A stretch of 64,000 bases of DNA, from assembly GCA_003599275.1 (NCBI GenBank), contig QZJG01000015.1, forward strand, positions 1 through 64,000. The letters run 5' to 3'. The position numbers were made by a program, and so were the translations under genes. Positions 40,283 to 48,692 of the stretch are shown in pieces; the first letter of the stretch is position 1, and the number at the start of each line of letters is the position of its first letter. The stretch is from Nitrospiraceae bacterium. Lineage in GTDB: Bacteria; Nitrospirota; Thermodesulfovibrionia; UBA6902. The notes under the pieces are model-generated. The model saw nothing but the letters and a program-made list of their open reading frames with translations. It did no database searches and was not told the origin of the DNA.

Positions 40283-40714
40283 ATGCCATATTGCACACTG
40301 ACAGACATTAAAAAGCTTATCCCGGAGGTCACCGTCATCCAGCTCACGGATGATGAGGACACCGGCGCGGTCGTTACATCCCGCGTCGATGAAGCGATCG
40401 CGCAGGCGGACGCGGAGATCGACAGCTATTGCGGGGGTAAATATTCCGTACCGTTCAGCACCGTCCCGGACATTATCAAAAAATGCTCCGTGGACATATC
40501 TACCTATAATCTCTATTCCCGCCGGGTCGAGGAGATCCCCGCGACGCGGGCGGACAGATACAAAAACGCAATCCGGCAGCTCGAGGGGATTGCAAAAGGG
40601 ACTATCTCTATTGGAGAGAGTGTTGAGCCTACCGCCGCATCAGAGGGCGGAGTAGCAACCAATAAAACTGCAAGCGACCGTGTCTTTACAAAGGACACGA
40701 TGACGAATTATTAA
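40283..40714 (+). CDS. Head completion-like protein (Mu gp36, DUF1320)
   Basis: 143 aa. YCTLTDIKKLIPEVTVIQLT, RVDEAIAQADAEIDSYCGGK, YSVPFSTVPDIIKKCSVDIS are typical DUF1320. Probably a head-tail connector. Its usual partner gp37 lies more than 3 kb downstream, separated here by two exported proteins. Confidence 0.88.
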   Translation: MPYCTLTDIKKLIPEVTVIQLTDDEDTGAVVTSRVDEAIAQADAEIDSYCGGKYSVPFSTVPDIIKKCSVDISTYNLYSRRVEEIPATRADRYKNAIRQLEGIAKGTISIGESVEPTAASEGGVATNKTASDRVFTKDTMTNY

Positions 40715-40725
40715 TGGAGGTTTAA

Positions 40726-41169
40726 ATGACAAATAAAAGACTATTTAAAAAAGACTGGATTATTGCCTTCGGAATACTGACGGTCTGTGTTCTGTGTTCT
40801 GTGTTCTTGGTTCTGCCTGTTCTTGCGGCGGATGTCCCGCAGAAAAGTATTTATCACCCTAACCAGCCTCCATATTTTCGCTGGACCCTGGCGACCGCCC
40901 AGGCCGTAACAGGGGATAGCGATACGGCCACTGGAGTTGACTACTGCGAGGGTGCAAAGACCCTCACAATCACAACAGCGGGCGCAAGCGTGAACCTCAC
41001 CGTCACACCCAAGGAGGGCGCTGCCGCAAAGGCGATAAAAACATACACATTCACAACTGCCGACACAAAAATCATATCAATCACGCACTCTCTATCGACA
41101 TGGAAGGCGACCTCGGCGATCACGGCAGGTACGGTGTCGATCACGCTTGAGTGCGCGGGGAGGAGGTAG
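40726..41169 (+). CDS. Exported protein inserted in the late operon (147 aa)
   Basis: Signal peptide (IIAFGILTVCVLCSVFLVLP then VLAAD). The hydrophobic core VCVLCSVFLVLP is encoded by a CTGTGTTCTGTGTTC micro-repeat. The mature part is Thr-rich and beta-like (KTLTITTAGASVNLTVTPKE). Function unknown; exported proteins do not belong to a virion head-tail set. Confidence 0.55.
   Translation: MTNKRLFKKDWIIAFGILTVCVLCSVFLVLPVLAADVPQKSIYHPNQPPYFRWTLATAQAVTGDSDTATGVDYCEGAKTLTITTAGASVNLTVTPKEGAAAKAIKTYTFTTADTKIISITHSLSTWKATSAITAGTVSITLECAGRR
40785..40818. repeat. CTGTGTTCTGTGTTC micro-repeat encoding a signal-peptide core
   Basis: Tandem CTGTGTTCT units inside the signal sequence; the opposite strand reads ACAGAACACAG, the same unit as at 20865 and 41174. 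Confidence 0.75.
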
Positions 41170-41171
41170 AC

Positions 41172-44033
41172 GTGAGAACACAGAACGCAGAACACAGAAC
41201 ACAGATTAAAAATCTCGTCACTCGTTACTCATTACTCGCTACTGTCTTTTTACTTCTCACTTCTCACTTTTTACTTCCCTCTTTCGCCGGTGCGGAGTAT
41301 TACGATGCTGCAGATGATTATCAGGAGGTAAATGGAGTTAGGGATATTTCGACCATTAAATCCTCCATTATATCACCAGATTTATTATGTCAAAATCTCG
41401 ACCTGCCGAAGTCGAGCGATATAGCGATTAATGGGGAGATAGCATATGTGACGCTGGCTAATCCGACGGTGGATAATGTAACTGCATCAATAGCTATACT
41501 AAATAAAAATGACTGTAGTATTAAGGGGTTCTATAGTCACCCCGAAATGGCCGGGCCACACACTATAATATTTCACGCTGGATTTTTATATGTGCAGCAG
41601 GTGGCTCCCAAGCAACAAAAATCCATTATTGCGTTGGATGTGCGACATGGTATTTTCCCTAAATTTGCGTCACGGATATATTTTAATGGGTTTAACGGTG
41701 GAAAACTACTCAGGGCGTACGGGAATTTATTGATCTCAAATGGGAATGGATTGACGTTCTGGGATATAACAAATCCATATAAAATAAAGCATTTAACATC
41801 AGTAATAGATGCTGGCACCGCATGCATAAATGAAAATCAAGGCGACATCCCCTCCAGCTGTTTTACAAACGCAGGATTTATTGATTGTCCAACGCCAGGC
41901 TGGTGTTTTGCAGGCAACGGGGCACGGGATGAATTTGTATCAATTAATTATTCTCATGGTCTCAATAATTCTGTAGTCGTGAAAATAGTAGATGTGTTAG
42001 AAGATAGCCGTTTCCGGGCATTTAATGCAGATTTCACGTATGCCTGCAATAATGCGGAATGTTGGGTCATGAGCATGGCCACCAGCAAAAGTCTGATTAA
42101 AGTAGATATAACCAACCCTACTAATTTGCGAATAATGACTGCCCCAAATACGTTAAATGATTATGCAGCTAATTCCTGGCACCTGTCCGGCCCGGTGCTG
42201 TATGCAGGAGAGGAGTCATCAAATGGATATATATCAGCCTTCAATGTGTCATCCTCAACTCCATATCTAATTTATAGATTACAGGTAGGATCAGCTCCTG
42301 AAAATATACACCGTATACTGCCAGAGGGGGACAGGCTGTATGTGATAGGTCTGAGCACAGGTGCTGACACCGGATTTCTGAAAATTTTTTCATCTAACGG
42401 GGTCAAAGGGGATACTGGCCGATTTAATGATTTAGGCGCCGGTAATATTTCTGTGGATCAATCAGCCCGTATCCACGGCGATTTACATATAGGGAATAGC
42501 GCTGATATATCGGGCAGTCTATTGGTGTCAGGGGAACTGTCGGTGTCCGGCGGGTTCAAGGTCAGGAGTTCTTATGAGTTTTCCGACCCATCGGTATCAT
42601 TTAATGGCGCAACAGAACCGTTACAGTTTTTTTCCTATGATGACGTTTTATATTTAACAGAAGGGGCGTCAGAAAAATTATATTATTATCCCTCCAATAT
42701 CGCAGGGGAAACATGGGCAACAATTGATTTATCGTCAATAGGAGCACACACCGGGTCGCTTTCATTGGCAGAATTCAACCAAAAATTGATGTTATCAATG
42801 GATGGCGTCAGGGATATTTATTATTGCAATAATAAGTCTGGCGGGGGGATCAGCACATTATGTGACGATGTTGCCGATTTCACGTCCACTGGGATAGACA
42901 CTGCGTCAGACGTGGAAAAATTTTACGACATGATTCCACATCATGGCAGGGTTTATGTAGGTGCCGGGACTGGTCCCGGTGATGGCGATATCCATGTTTG
43001 CAATCCTGCCGCAGGAGGGGCGGGATCTGACTGTGATGATGCAGCAGATTGGGAAATATCGGACAATAGAGCATCAGCTACAACGGCAAAGGCGTTGGAG
43101 CCTCACGGTAATTATTTATACTCAGGGTATTCAGCAGACGCAACTGACGCAATACGTTATTGCGATGATTCTGTTAATGGGTCATGTGTATGGGCCACTG
43201 CAGCGACCAAGTCGGCGTTGGACAATGTAACTGGCGTTAACGATTTATTATCGGACGGTGGGTGTTTATATGCAGCAACAAGTAAATCCGGCGCTGCCGC
43301 GTTGTGGCGCTGCTGTACGACTGATGGTATTTGTGATAATTCCCCTGCGGGAGAGTGGGTTAAATATTACGAAACTACGGCAAATAATATTAACGCCGTA
43401 ACTCCGTATAATGGCAAAATCATTGCTGCTACGCAATCTGCTGGGGCCTCAGGATCAGTGTTTTCTATAGACACAAATGGAGATACCGGGGCATATAATT
43501 CAACGCAAATTATTGATGTGGCCGGCGCCTATGTGACCAGGGCATTGAGCACGTGGGGGGGGGCGTTGTGGATCGGGAAAAATGGCGGAAGTGGAAATAT
43601 ATATACAGTACCGGCGAAATCAGGGTATGTGGCAGATTATTTAGGCGCGGTGACAGCGGGCAGTGGAGTGCCTATGATCGTCAACCAATTAATTGTACGG
43701 GATATGCCTCTGACGGCAATCCCGTTAACAAATATAATTACGCCCCCCAGTGATGGGCTTTACAGTATACGTATATATGCAACATGCACGACGACCGGTG
43801 CAACTGATAGTCTCGACACAGTTATAGTTGGCTGGACTGATGATTCGGGCACGGCACGAAGTGTTGATGTACTGGGGGGAGCACTGAATTGCTCATCATT
43901 AAATTCTAAATCGTCGGGCATTATTACTATTAATGCCCGCTCTATTAAACCGATTACATACGAAACTGCCGTAACATACACTACAGGGACGGCAAAATAT
44001 TCGTTGTATCTGGATGTCGAGAGGCGCAGATGA
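41172..44033 (+). CDS. Large exported double beta-propeller-like protein (953 aa)
   Basis: GTG at 41172 with GGGGAGGAGGTAGAC; the track starts 7 codons early. Repeat-encoded N-terminus (RTQNAEHRTQIKN), then a signal peptide (SLLATVFLLLTSHFLLPSFA). Residues about 60-420 have LVIVD-like blades (GEIAYVTLANPTVDNVTASI, NLLISNGNGLTFWDITNPYK). A short GDLHIGNSADISGSLLVSGE repeat joins a second propeller-like region with Cys pairs. A beta-sandwich ends it. Placed between gp36 and gp37, it is probably an accessory surface or adhesin-like protein; role unknown. Confidence 0.6.
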   Translation: MRTQNAEHRTQIKNLVTRYSLLATVFLLLTSHFLLPSFAGAEYYDAADDYQEVNGVRDISTIKSSIISPDLLCQNLDLPKSSDIAINGEIAYVTLANPTVDNVTASIAILNKNDCSIKGFYSHPEMAGPHTIIFHAGFLYVQQVAPKQQKSIIALDVRHGIFPKFASRIYFNGFNGGKLLRAYGNLLISNGNGLTFWDITNPYKIKHLTSVIDAGTACINENQGDIPSSCFTNAGFIDCPTPGWCFAGNGARDEFVSINYSHGLNNSVVVKIVDVLEDSRFRAFNADFTYACNNAECWVMSMATSKSLIKVDITNPTNLRIMTAPNTLNDYAANSWHLSGPVLYAGEESSNGYISAFNVSSSTPYLIYRLQVGSAPENIHRILPEGDRLYVIGLSTGADTGFLKIFSSNGVKGDTGRFNDLGAGNISVDQSARIHGDLHIGNSADISGSLLVSGELSVSGGFKVRSSYEFSDPSVSFNGATEPLQFFSYDDVLYLTEGASEKLYYYPSNIAGETWATIDLSSIGAHTGSLSLAEFNQKLMLSMDGVRDIYYCNNKSGGGISTLCDDVADFTSTGIDTASDVEKFYDMIPHHGRVYVGAGTGPGDGDIHVCNPAAGGAGSDCDDAADWEISDNRASATTAKALEPHGNYLYSGYSADATDAIRYCDDSVNGSCVWATAATKSALDNVTGVNDLLSDGGCLYAATSKSGAAALWRCCTTDGICDNSPAGEWVKYYETTANNINAVTPYNGKIIAATQSAGASGSVFSIDTNGDTGAYNSTQIIDVAGAYVTRALSTWGGALWIGKNGGSGNIYTVPAKSGYVADYLGAVTAGSGVPMIVNQLIVRDMPLTAIPLTNIITPPSDGLYSIRIYATCTTTGATDSLDTVIVGWTDDSGTARSVDVLGGALNCSSLNSKSSGIITINARSIKPITYETAVTYTTGTAKYSLYLDVERRR
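41174..41278. repeat. Compound micro-repeat at the start of the propeller gene
   Basis: AGAACACAGAACGCAGAACACAGAACACAG followed by CACTCGTTACTCATTACTCGCTACTG and CTTCTCACTTCTCACTTTTTACTTC. Encodes the N-terminal tail and the signal peptide. Confidence 0.75.
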
Positions 44034-44464
44034 CACACAATGACATCGAAGATAAAATCATAACCGAGATCAAAACCAACATGACATACGTCCGCACGGT
44101 CGAGACGTATGCCGGGCAATTGGAAGGGAAGATCGAGGAGATGGCGATCACATTCCCTGCGGCATATGTTGTATATGCCGGATCATCCTTTGAGTGGGTA
44201 GACGGGCCGAACTATAACGAGATATGTGAATTCTCAGTGCTGGTCTGCGCAAAGAATCTGAAGGGCAATGCAGCGATGCGCAAGGACACGCACGGCTGCT
44301 ATGAGATGATCGCGGATATCAAAACAAACCTCATTAATAAGACCTTTGGCCTCGCTATGGAGAAATTAAAGATACTGCGGGTGTCGCTGATATATATATC
44401 GCAGTCAGTCACTATTTACGGAATAGATTTTCAGACTAATTTTGATACGACATTTAACTGGTAA
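44030..44464 (+). CDS. Head-tail joining protein (Mu gp37, DUF1834)
   Basis: 144 aa. IEDKIITEIKTNMTYVRTVE, FPAAYVVYAGSSFEW and ISQSVTIYGIDFQTNFD match DUF1834. Overlaps the upstream gene (ATGA). Confidence 0.85.
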   Translation: MTHNDIEDKIITEIKTNMTYVRTVETYAGQLEGKIEEMAITFPAAYVVYAGSSFEWVDGPNYNEICEFSVLVCAKNLKGNAAMRKDTHGCYEMIADIKTNLINKTFGLAMEKLKILRVSLIYISQSVTIYGIDFQTNFDTTFNW

Positions 44465-44479
44465 AAAAGGAGGTTTATT

Positions 44480-45760
44480 ATGTCAGGTGTAGCAGGGATA
44501 GAACTAAAATTCGCAGTAAAGAGGGGCGTAGCATGGGGCACTGCAGTAGAGTGCGGGGCAAACGACGGAGTATTGGTTCTGCCCGGAGCATTGAAGGCGA
44601 CAATGGACGACAAACCGGATGACTCACTCGGTCTTTTCTGGCCGACAGATTCCGACCGCGGCGCGGTTGTCGCTGCTGAGGGTGGGCGACCTGCGTATTT
44701 GAGGTACGACTCCATTGATGTGCTCATTGCGCATTTTATGGGGACATCAGGGGCTCCGACCTACACGAGCGGCGTTGCGACCAACGGGACGGGTGCGGGT
44801 AGCACGACAACGCTGCTTAAGACCGGCGCGGGCTGGACGATTAATGAACATGCCGGGAAATTCTGGCAGTGCTCAGCTGACTCCGGACAGCCGACAAATG
44901 TCGGAGCTGTACGGCGCATCGTAAGTAACACTGCCGACACGCTGACATTTGCAGCGGCCCTGCCTGCAGCTACAAGCGCAACGACACAGGGCAGCATGTC
45001 TGCCGGGATCGCGACTCATAATTATGATCTCGCAGATAACCTCGATGGAGTGTTCGTGACCGTCGCTATGAACGAAAAGATCGGCATCAAGGAGGCCCCG
45101 TCACTCAAGCTGTCAGAAATGGTCATCAAGGGGACAACCGGGAATCCACTCCAGATTATATTCAAAGGCCCGGCATACAATGTCATTTTCAATTCGGCGG
45201 TAAATACGCTTGCAACCTTTGCCAATGTTACCTATCGTGAACAGCGAAATCGGATGCTTTACTCTCAGGGAGTTATGAGAGTAAATGCCCAGGGTGGCGG
45301 CGCTCTCGGATCAGGGGACATATTCTATCCCAAAGAGTTTGAACTTACGGCGAAGCGGGCTATGAAGGGGGTTTATGGTGCGGGAGGATCTTTCGATAAT
45401 ATCGATGAGCCTACAAATGATGGTACGCCGGAGGTACAGCTGAAAATCACGATGCCGAGGCATACTGAAATAACCCCCTTTACCGACTGGGCAGACAGCA
45501 GTGTGTATAAAAAAATGGACATAACCTTTACTGGAGCGCTGATCAGTGGATCATCATACAGAAAAATGGTACTGTCATTCCCCAACCTGAAATATGCAAA
45601 TGTTGATACCCCTGAACAAAGGGGGATACTTGAGAACGAGAGATTGTTCAACTGCCTGTCCGCAGCCGCAGCCCCTACCGGCATGACCGGGATTACAAAG
45701 CCTTTCAGGCTGCAACTGGTAAACACCTTCGGCGGGGACCCGCTGCAGGCCGGGAATTAA
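44480..45760 (+). CDS. Major tail tube-like protein
   Basis: 426 aa after AAAGGAGG. AGIELKFAVKRGVAWGTAVE, YLRYDSIDVLIAHFMGTSGA and PTYTSGVATNGTGAGST are typical of long non-contractile tail proteins of D3112-like phages. Position between gp37 and the tail chaperones supports a tail tube subunit. Confidence 0.75.
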   Translation: MSGVAGIELKFAVKRGVAWGTAVECGANDGVLVLPGALKATMDDKPDDSLGLFWPTDSDRGAVVAAEGGRPAYLRYDSIDVLIAHFMGTSGAPTYTSGVATNGTGAGSTTTLLKTGAGWTINEHAGKFWQCSADSGQPTNVGAVRRIVSNTADTLTFAAALPAATSATTQGSMSAGIATHNYDLADNLDGVFVTVAMNEKIGIKEAPSLKLSEMVIKGTTGNPLQIIFKGPAYNVIFNSAVNTLATFANVTYREQRNRMLYSQGVMRVNAQGGGALGSGDIFYPKEFELTAKRAMKGVYGAGGSFDNIDEPTNDGTPEVQLKITMPRHTEITPFTDWADSSVYKKMDITFTGALISGSSYRKMVLSFPNLKYANVDTPEQRGILENERLFNCLSAAAAPTGMTGITKPFRLQLVNTFGGDPLQAGN

Positions 45761-45787
45761 TACTAATGGGTATGGGATGCCGTACCT

Positions 45788-45845
45788 GTCATTCCCGCGC
45801 AGGCGGGAATCCAGAAAAATATGATTCTGGACAAGCCGGAATGAC
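45788..45845. repeat. dRS3-like element (ATTCCCGCGCAGGCGGGAAT) in a longer inverted repeat
   Basis: Core 20-bp palindrome at 45791-45810, inside outer arms GTCATTCC (45788) and GGAATGAC (45838), with CAG/CTG inner arms. Lies in the tail tube-chaperone gap. The core equals the dRS3-type repeat known from Neisseria and others. Confidence 0.75.
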
Positions 45846-45863
45846 AATAAGGAGACATAGATA

Positions 45864-46241
45864 ATGGCAAAATTTAATTTTTCAGATACTGACAAATCCC
45901 GGTGGATACAGTTTGACGTTGACACCGAGGTAAATATAAAGCTGATCACCAAACGCGAGTTGAGGGAGATAAGTAAGCGGTCAGCTAAACACGCCAAACT
46001 GACCGGCGAGGACGAGGCGGATGTTGCGGACAGATTGCTGGGCCGTGCCGCGGTGCTTGGCTGGCGCAATAAAGACGATCACAACCATCCGGGCATTATT
46101 GTCAATGATCAGCCCTGTGAATACAACCAGAGTAATATTGACTTGCTCATGGCAAAGAGCCTTAAATTCTCCCGGTTTGTAAATCAGACGTGCATTGATG
46201 AAGACGAATTTGACAGGGAGACAGACACAAAAAACGGCTAA
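45864..46241 (+). CDS. Tail assembly chaperone, upstream (0-frame) product
   Basis: 125 aa with AAGGAGACATAGATA upstream. MAKFNFSDTDKSRWIQFDVD, LITKRELREISKRSAKHAKL, VLGWRNKDDHNHPGIIVNDQ resemble gpG-type tail chaperones that precede tape measure genes. The last codons carry an in-phase slippery site, so a fraction should be made as a longer fusion. Confidence 0.7.
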   Translation: MAKFNFSDTDKSRWIQFDVDTEVNIKLITKRELREISKRSAKHAKLTGEDEADVADRLLGRAAVLGWRNKDDHNHPGIIVNDQPCEYNQSNIDLLMAKSLKFSRFVNQTCIDEDEFDRETDTKNG

Positions 46242-46285
46242 CAGCTCATATCCGCGCAAAGCTGGACTTCCCGAATGTGAGCTGT
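46229..46285 (+). promoter_or_regulatory. -1 programmed frameshift signal (A AAA AAC plus stem)
   Basis: The heptamer A AAA AAC (46229-46235) is in the correct phase of the 125-aa gene, six bases before its TAA. After a 5-nt spacer, ACAGCTCA (46241-46248) pairs perfectly with TGAGCTGT (46278-46285). Slippage by -1 enters the open frame 46235-46564. Confidence 0.75.
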
Positions 46286-46564
46286 GATGTATGCAGGGAG
46301 ACATTATTAATAGATAAAGTCGAGCCTCCCTGTTTTAACGAGGATGGAGATGAACAAAGACCCGGAATCAACAGCTGCTGGATACCTCCCCCGGATGAGC
46401 GCGGGCAGCGCATTCTCGACATTCGCGCAAAGATTACGTCACTACAGGGCCTCGTTGATCCCGGTACTATTCTTGGTCTTTATAATGCTGATCTTGAGGA
46501 TATCGAGCTGCTGGCATGGCTTGAGGAGCAGATTAAAGAGATGAACGGAAAGCAAAATGGCTAA
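46235..46564 (+). CDS. Tail assembly chaperone, -1 frame extension (GT-like)
   Basis: Open frame reached by slippage: RLTAHIRAKLDFPNVSCDVC.. then KVEPPCFNEDGDEQRPGINS and LLAWLEEQIKEMNGKQNG. The track's 95-aa ORF (46277) has a GTG with no ribosome site, so it is probably made only as the fusion (about 233 aa). Fused chaperones of this sort guide tape-measure folding. Contains a Cys pair (CDVC). Confidence 0.7.
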   Translation, partial: RLTAHIRAKLDFPNVSCDVCRETLLIDKVEPPCFNEDGDEQRPGINSCWIPPPDERGQRILDIRAKITSLQGLVDPGTILGLYNADLEDIELLAWLEEQIKEMNGKQNG

Positions 46565-48692
46565 GGTATCAATCGAAATAGTCGCTGACGACAAGGCCTC
46601 TGGGGTATTCACAAACCTCCGGAAGGAAGGCTCCTCGGCGTTTGATAAGATCAAAAGCTCTGCGCTGGATTTCTTTAAGGCAATGGTCGGGTTTGAGGCG
46701 GTCAAACAGGCGTTCAGATTTCTAAGGGACACTGCCGCTGACATACTCAACACCGCCGCAGCCTTTGAGCAGACAGAAATCATGCTCAGGCGATTGACCG
46801 GCAGCGCGGAGGCCGGGAAAAAGTCCTTTGACTGGATCGTGGATTTCTCGACAAAGACGCCGTTTCAGATGGAGGCGGTACAGGACTCATTTGTTAAGCT
46901 GCAGGTGGCCGGGCTTGATCCTATGTCCGGCAAGCTCAAGAACCTTACCGACGCGGTTGCCGCATTCGGCGGAGGGTCGCAGGAACTTCAGCGGGCGTCT
47001 GTAGCCATACAACAGATGTCCGGCAAAGGCGTAATCTCGATGGAGGAGTTACGGCAGCAGCTCGGCGAGGCGATCCCCTCGGCTATGAAGATCATGGCAC
47101 GCGAAATGGGGATGAGCATGACGGAATTTATAAAGCATGTCGAGCGGGGAGAGGTGGACGCAAAGACCGGTCTTGAGGCGATGTTCAGGGGATTTGAAAA
47201 AGACTTTGACGGGGCCGCAGCGGGCATGATGAATTCATGGACAGGTATGGTCGCTCAATTAAAAGTCGAGTGGGCCAAATTCGCAAAAGAGATTATGGAC
47301 GCCGGATTGTTCGAGACGCTGAAAGGCGAGGCACAGGACTTCATGACCTGGCTGCGCTCGCAGGACCTGAAGGCATGGGCAAAGAATATCTCCTCTGCTG
47401 TTGAGGTTGTTATAAGCGTGTTTAAGGTCGTTATATCGACTGTTAAAATCCTGTCAAATTACTCTTACGAGCTGGGCATAGCACTGGCCGGGATCGCCGC
47501 AGTAAAGGTGATATCCGGGGTTGAATCCCTGATCACCGTGTTTAAGGCTTTGGAGGTGCAGATCAAATTATCATCAATCGCGGCACAGGGCTTTGCCATC
47601 ACGGCTGGATACTATATCGGCCAGTGGCTGGGAGACAAGCTCGATAAGACACTCTATAAGTTGACGAATATCGACCTCTCCGGGATGAATGCGGTCAATG
47701 AGCAATTAAAAAGCATCGCTGATGAGCGCGAATATGTAGAGCAGAAACATGCCGAGGCCCTTGCACGGCATAAACAGGCCGAGGAGGCCGCAAAGACCGC
47801 AGTCGACAGCCTCACCATCTCCGAGCAGCAGCGCACAGAGGCGCTGAAAGGTCTCGAAGCGGTTATGAAAAACATGCTTGACCTCGAGACAAAGATCAGG
47901 CAGCAGCAGGAAGGATATGCTGACCTCGAATTATCACTCAGACAAAAGCTCATGGCTGAGGATGAAAAATATTACAGTACACAGCAGCGCCTCGAGCAGA
48001 AACTGCAAACCGCCCTGAGCCTCACCGGCCAGGATAAGATAGACGCCCTCACTGAATACCAGCGGGCCGTGGCAAACTCCGCGCAGGAGGTGATCGATGC
48101 TAACGGCAACGTCGTGGTATCACTCGAGCAGTCTGTCAGCTCCGCACTCGCAAAGATCAGCGCAGCACAGACAGCAGTAAAAGTGGAGCAGAAAAACATG
48201 GCAGACGCCCTATACGCCGAGGCCGAGGCGTGGCGGACAATGGGCCTGGCCGCCGACGAGGCTGTATATAAGGCATTGCAGGGCATTAATGATATATCCA
48301 CCCGTCTTGATGAGCTGACCGCTCAGCCGCATGTAATCAAGATGGTCATACAGCAGGAGACGGTCGGGGACACGACAAGGTATTTCACAACTCCGGTCGA
48401 TCAGGGGCCAGGATACCAATCCGAAAACTCAATGTCAGGATTTCATCCGCTCGGCGCGCATAAAGACGGGACCGACTATGTCCCGAAGACCGGCATGTAT
48501 ATGCTGCCTCAGGGGGAGGCGGTAATCCCCGCAGCACAGAATTACAAATCCAGTATCACGATCGCCCCCAGCATCACCATCCAGAGCAGCAGCAAGGATG
48601 GCCGTCAGCTCGCCCGCGAGATCGATACGGAGATGGCGGATATGTATACGCATAATCGGTCACGGCTCAAAAAAGTGCTGGAGGGCAAATGA
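46557..48692 (+). CDS. Tail tape measure protein
   Basis: 711 aa. SIEIVADDKASGVFTNLRKE at the start, then FSTKTPFQMEAVQDSFVKLQ, QMSGKGVISMEELRQQLGEA, and SMTEFIKHVERGEVDAKTGL are the tape measure core domain. A hydrophobic stretch about residues 290-360 and a long coiled coil (HAEALARHKQAEEAAKTAVD) follow. Sets tail length; moderate length suggests a shorter tail than most. Confidence 0.88.
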   Translation: MAKVSIEIVADDKASGVFTNLRKEGSSAFDKIKSSALDFFKAMVGFEAVKQAFRFLRDTAADILNTAAAFEQTEIMLRRLTGSAEAGKKSFDWIVDFSTKTPFQMEAVQDSFVKLQVAGLDPMSGKLKNLTDAVAAFGGGSQELQRASVAIQQMSGKGVISMEELRQQLGEAIPSAMKIMAREMGMSMTEFIKHVERGEVDAKTGLEAMFRGFEKDFDGAAAGMMNSWTGMVAQLKVEWAKFAKEIMDAGLFETLKGEAQDFMTWLRSQDLKAWAKNISSAVEVVISVFKVVISTVKILSNYSYELGIALAGIAAVKVISGVESLITVFKALEVQIKLSSIAAQGFAITAGYYIGQWLGDKLDKTLYKLTNIDLSGMNAVNEQLKSIADEREYVEQKHAEALARHKQAEEAAKTAVDSLTISEQQRTEALKGLEAVMKNMLDLETKIRQQQEGYADLELSLRQKLMAEDEKYYSTQQRLEQKLQTALSLTGQDKIDALTEYQRAVANSAQEVIDANGNVVVSLEQSVSSALAKISAAQTAVKVEQKNMADALYAEAEAWRTMGLAADEAVYKALQGINDISTRLDELTAQPHVIKMVIQQETVGDTTRYFTTPVDQGPGYQSENSMSGFHPLGAHKDGTDYVPKTGMYMLPQGEAVIPAAQNYKSSITIAPSITIQSSSKDGRQLAREIDTEMADMYTHNRSRLKKVLEGK

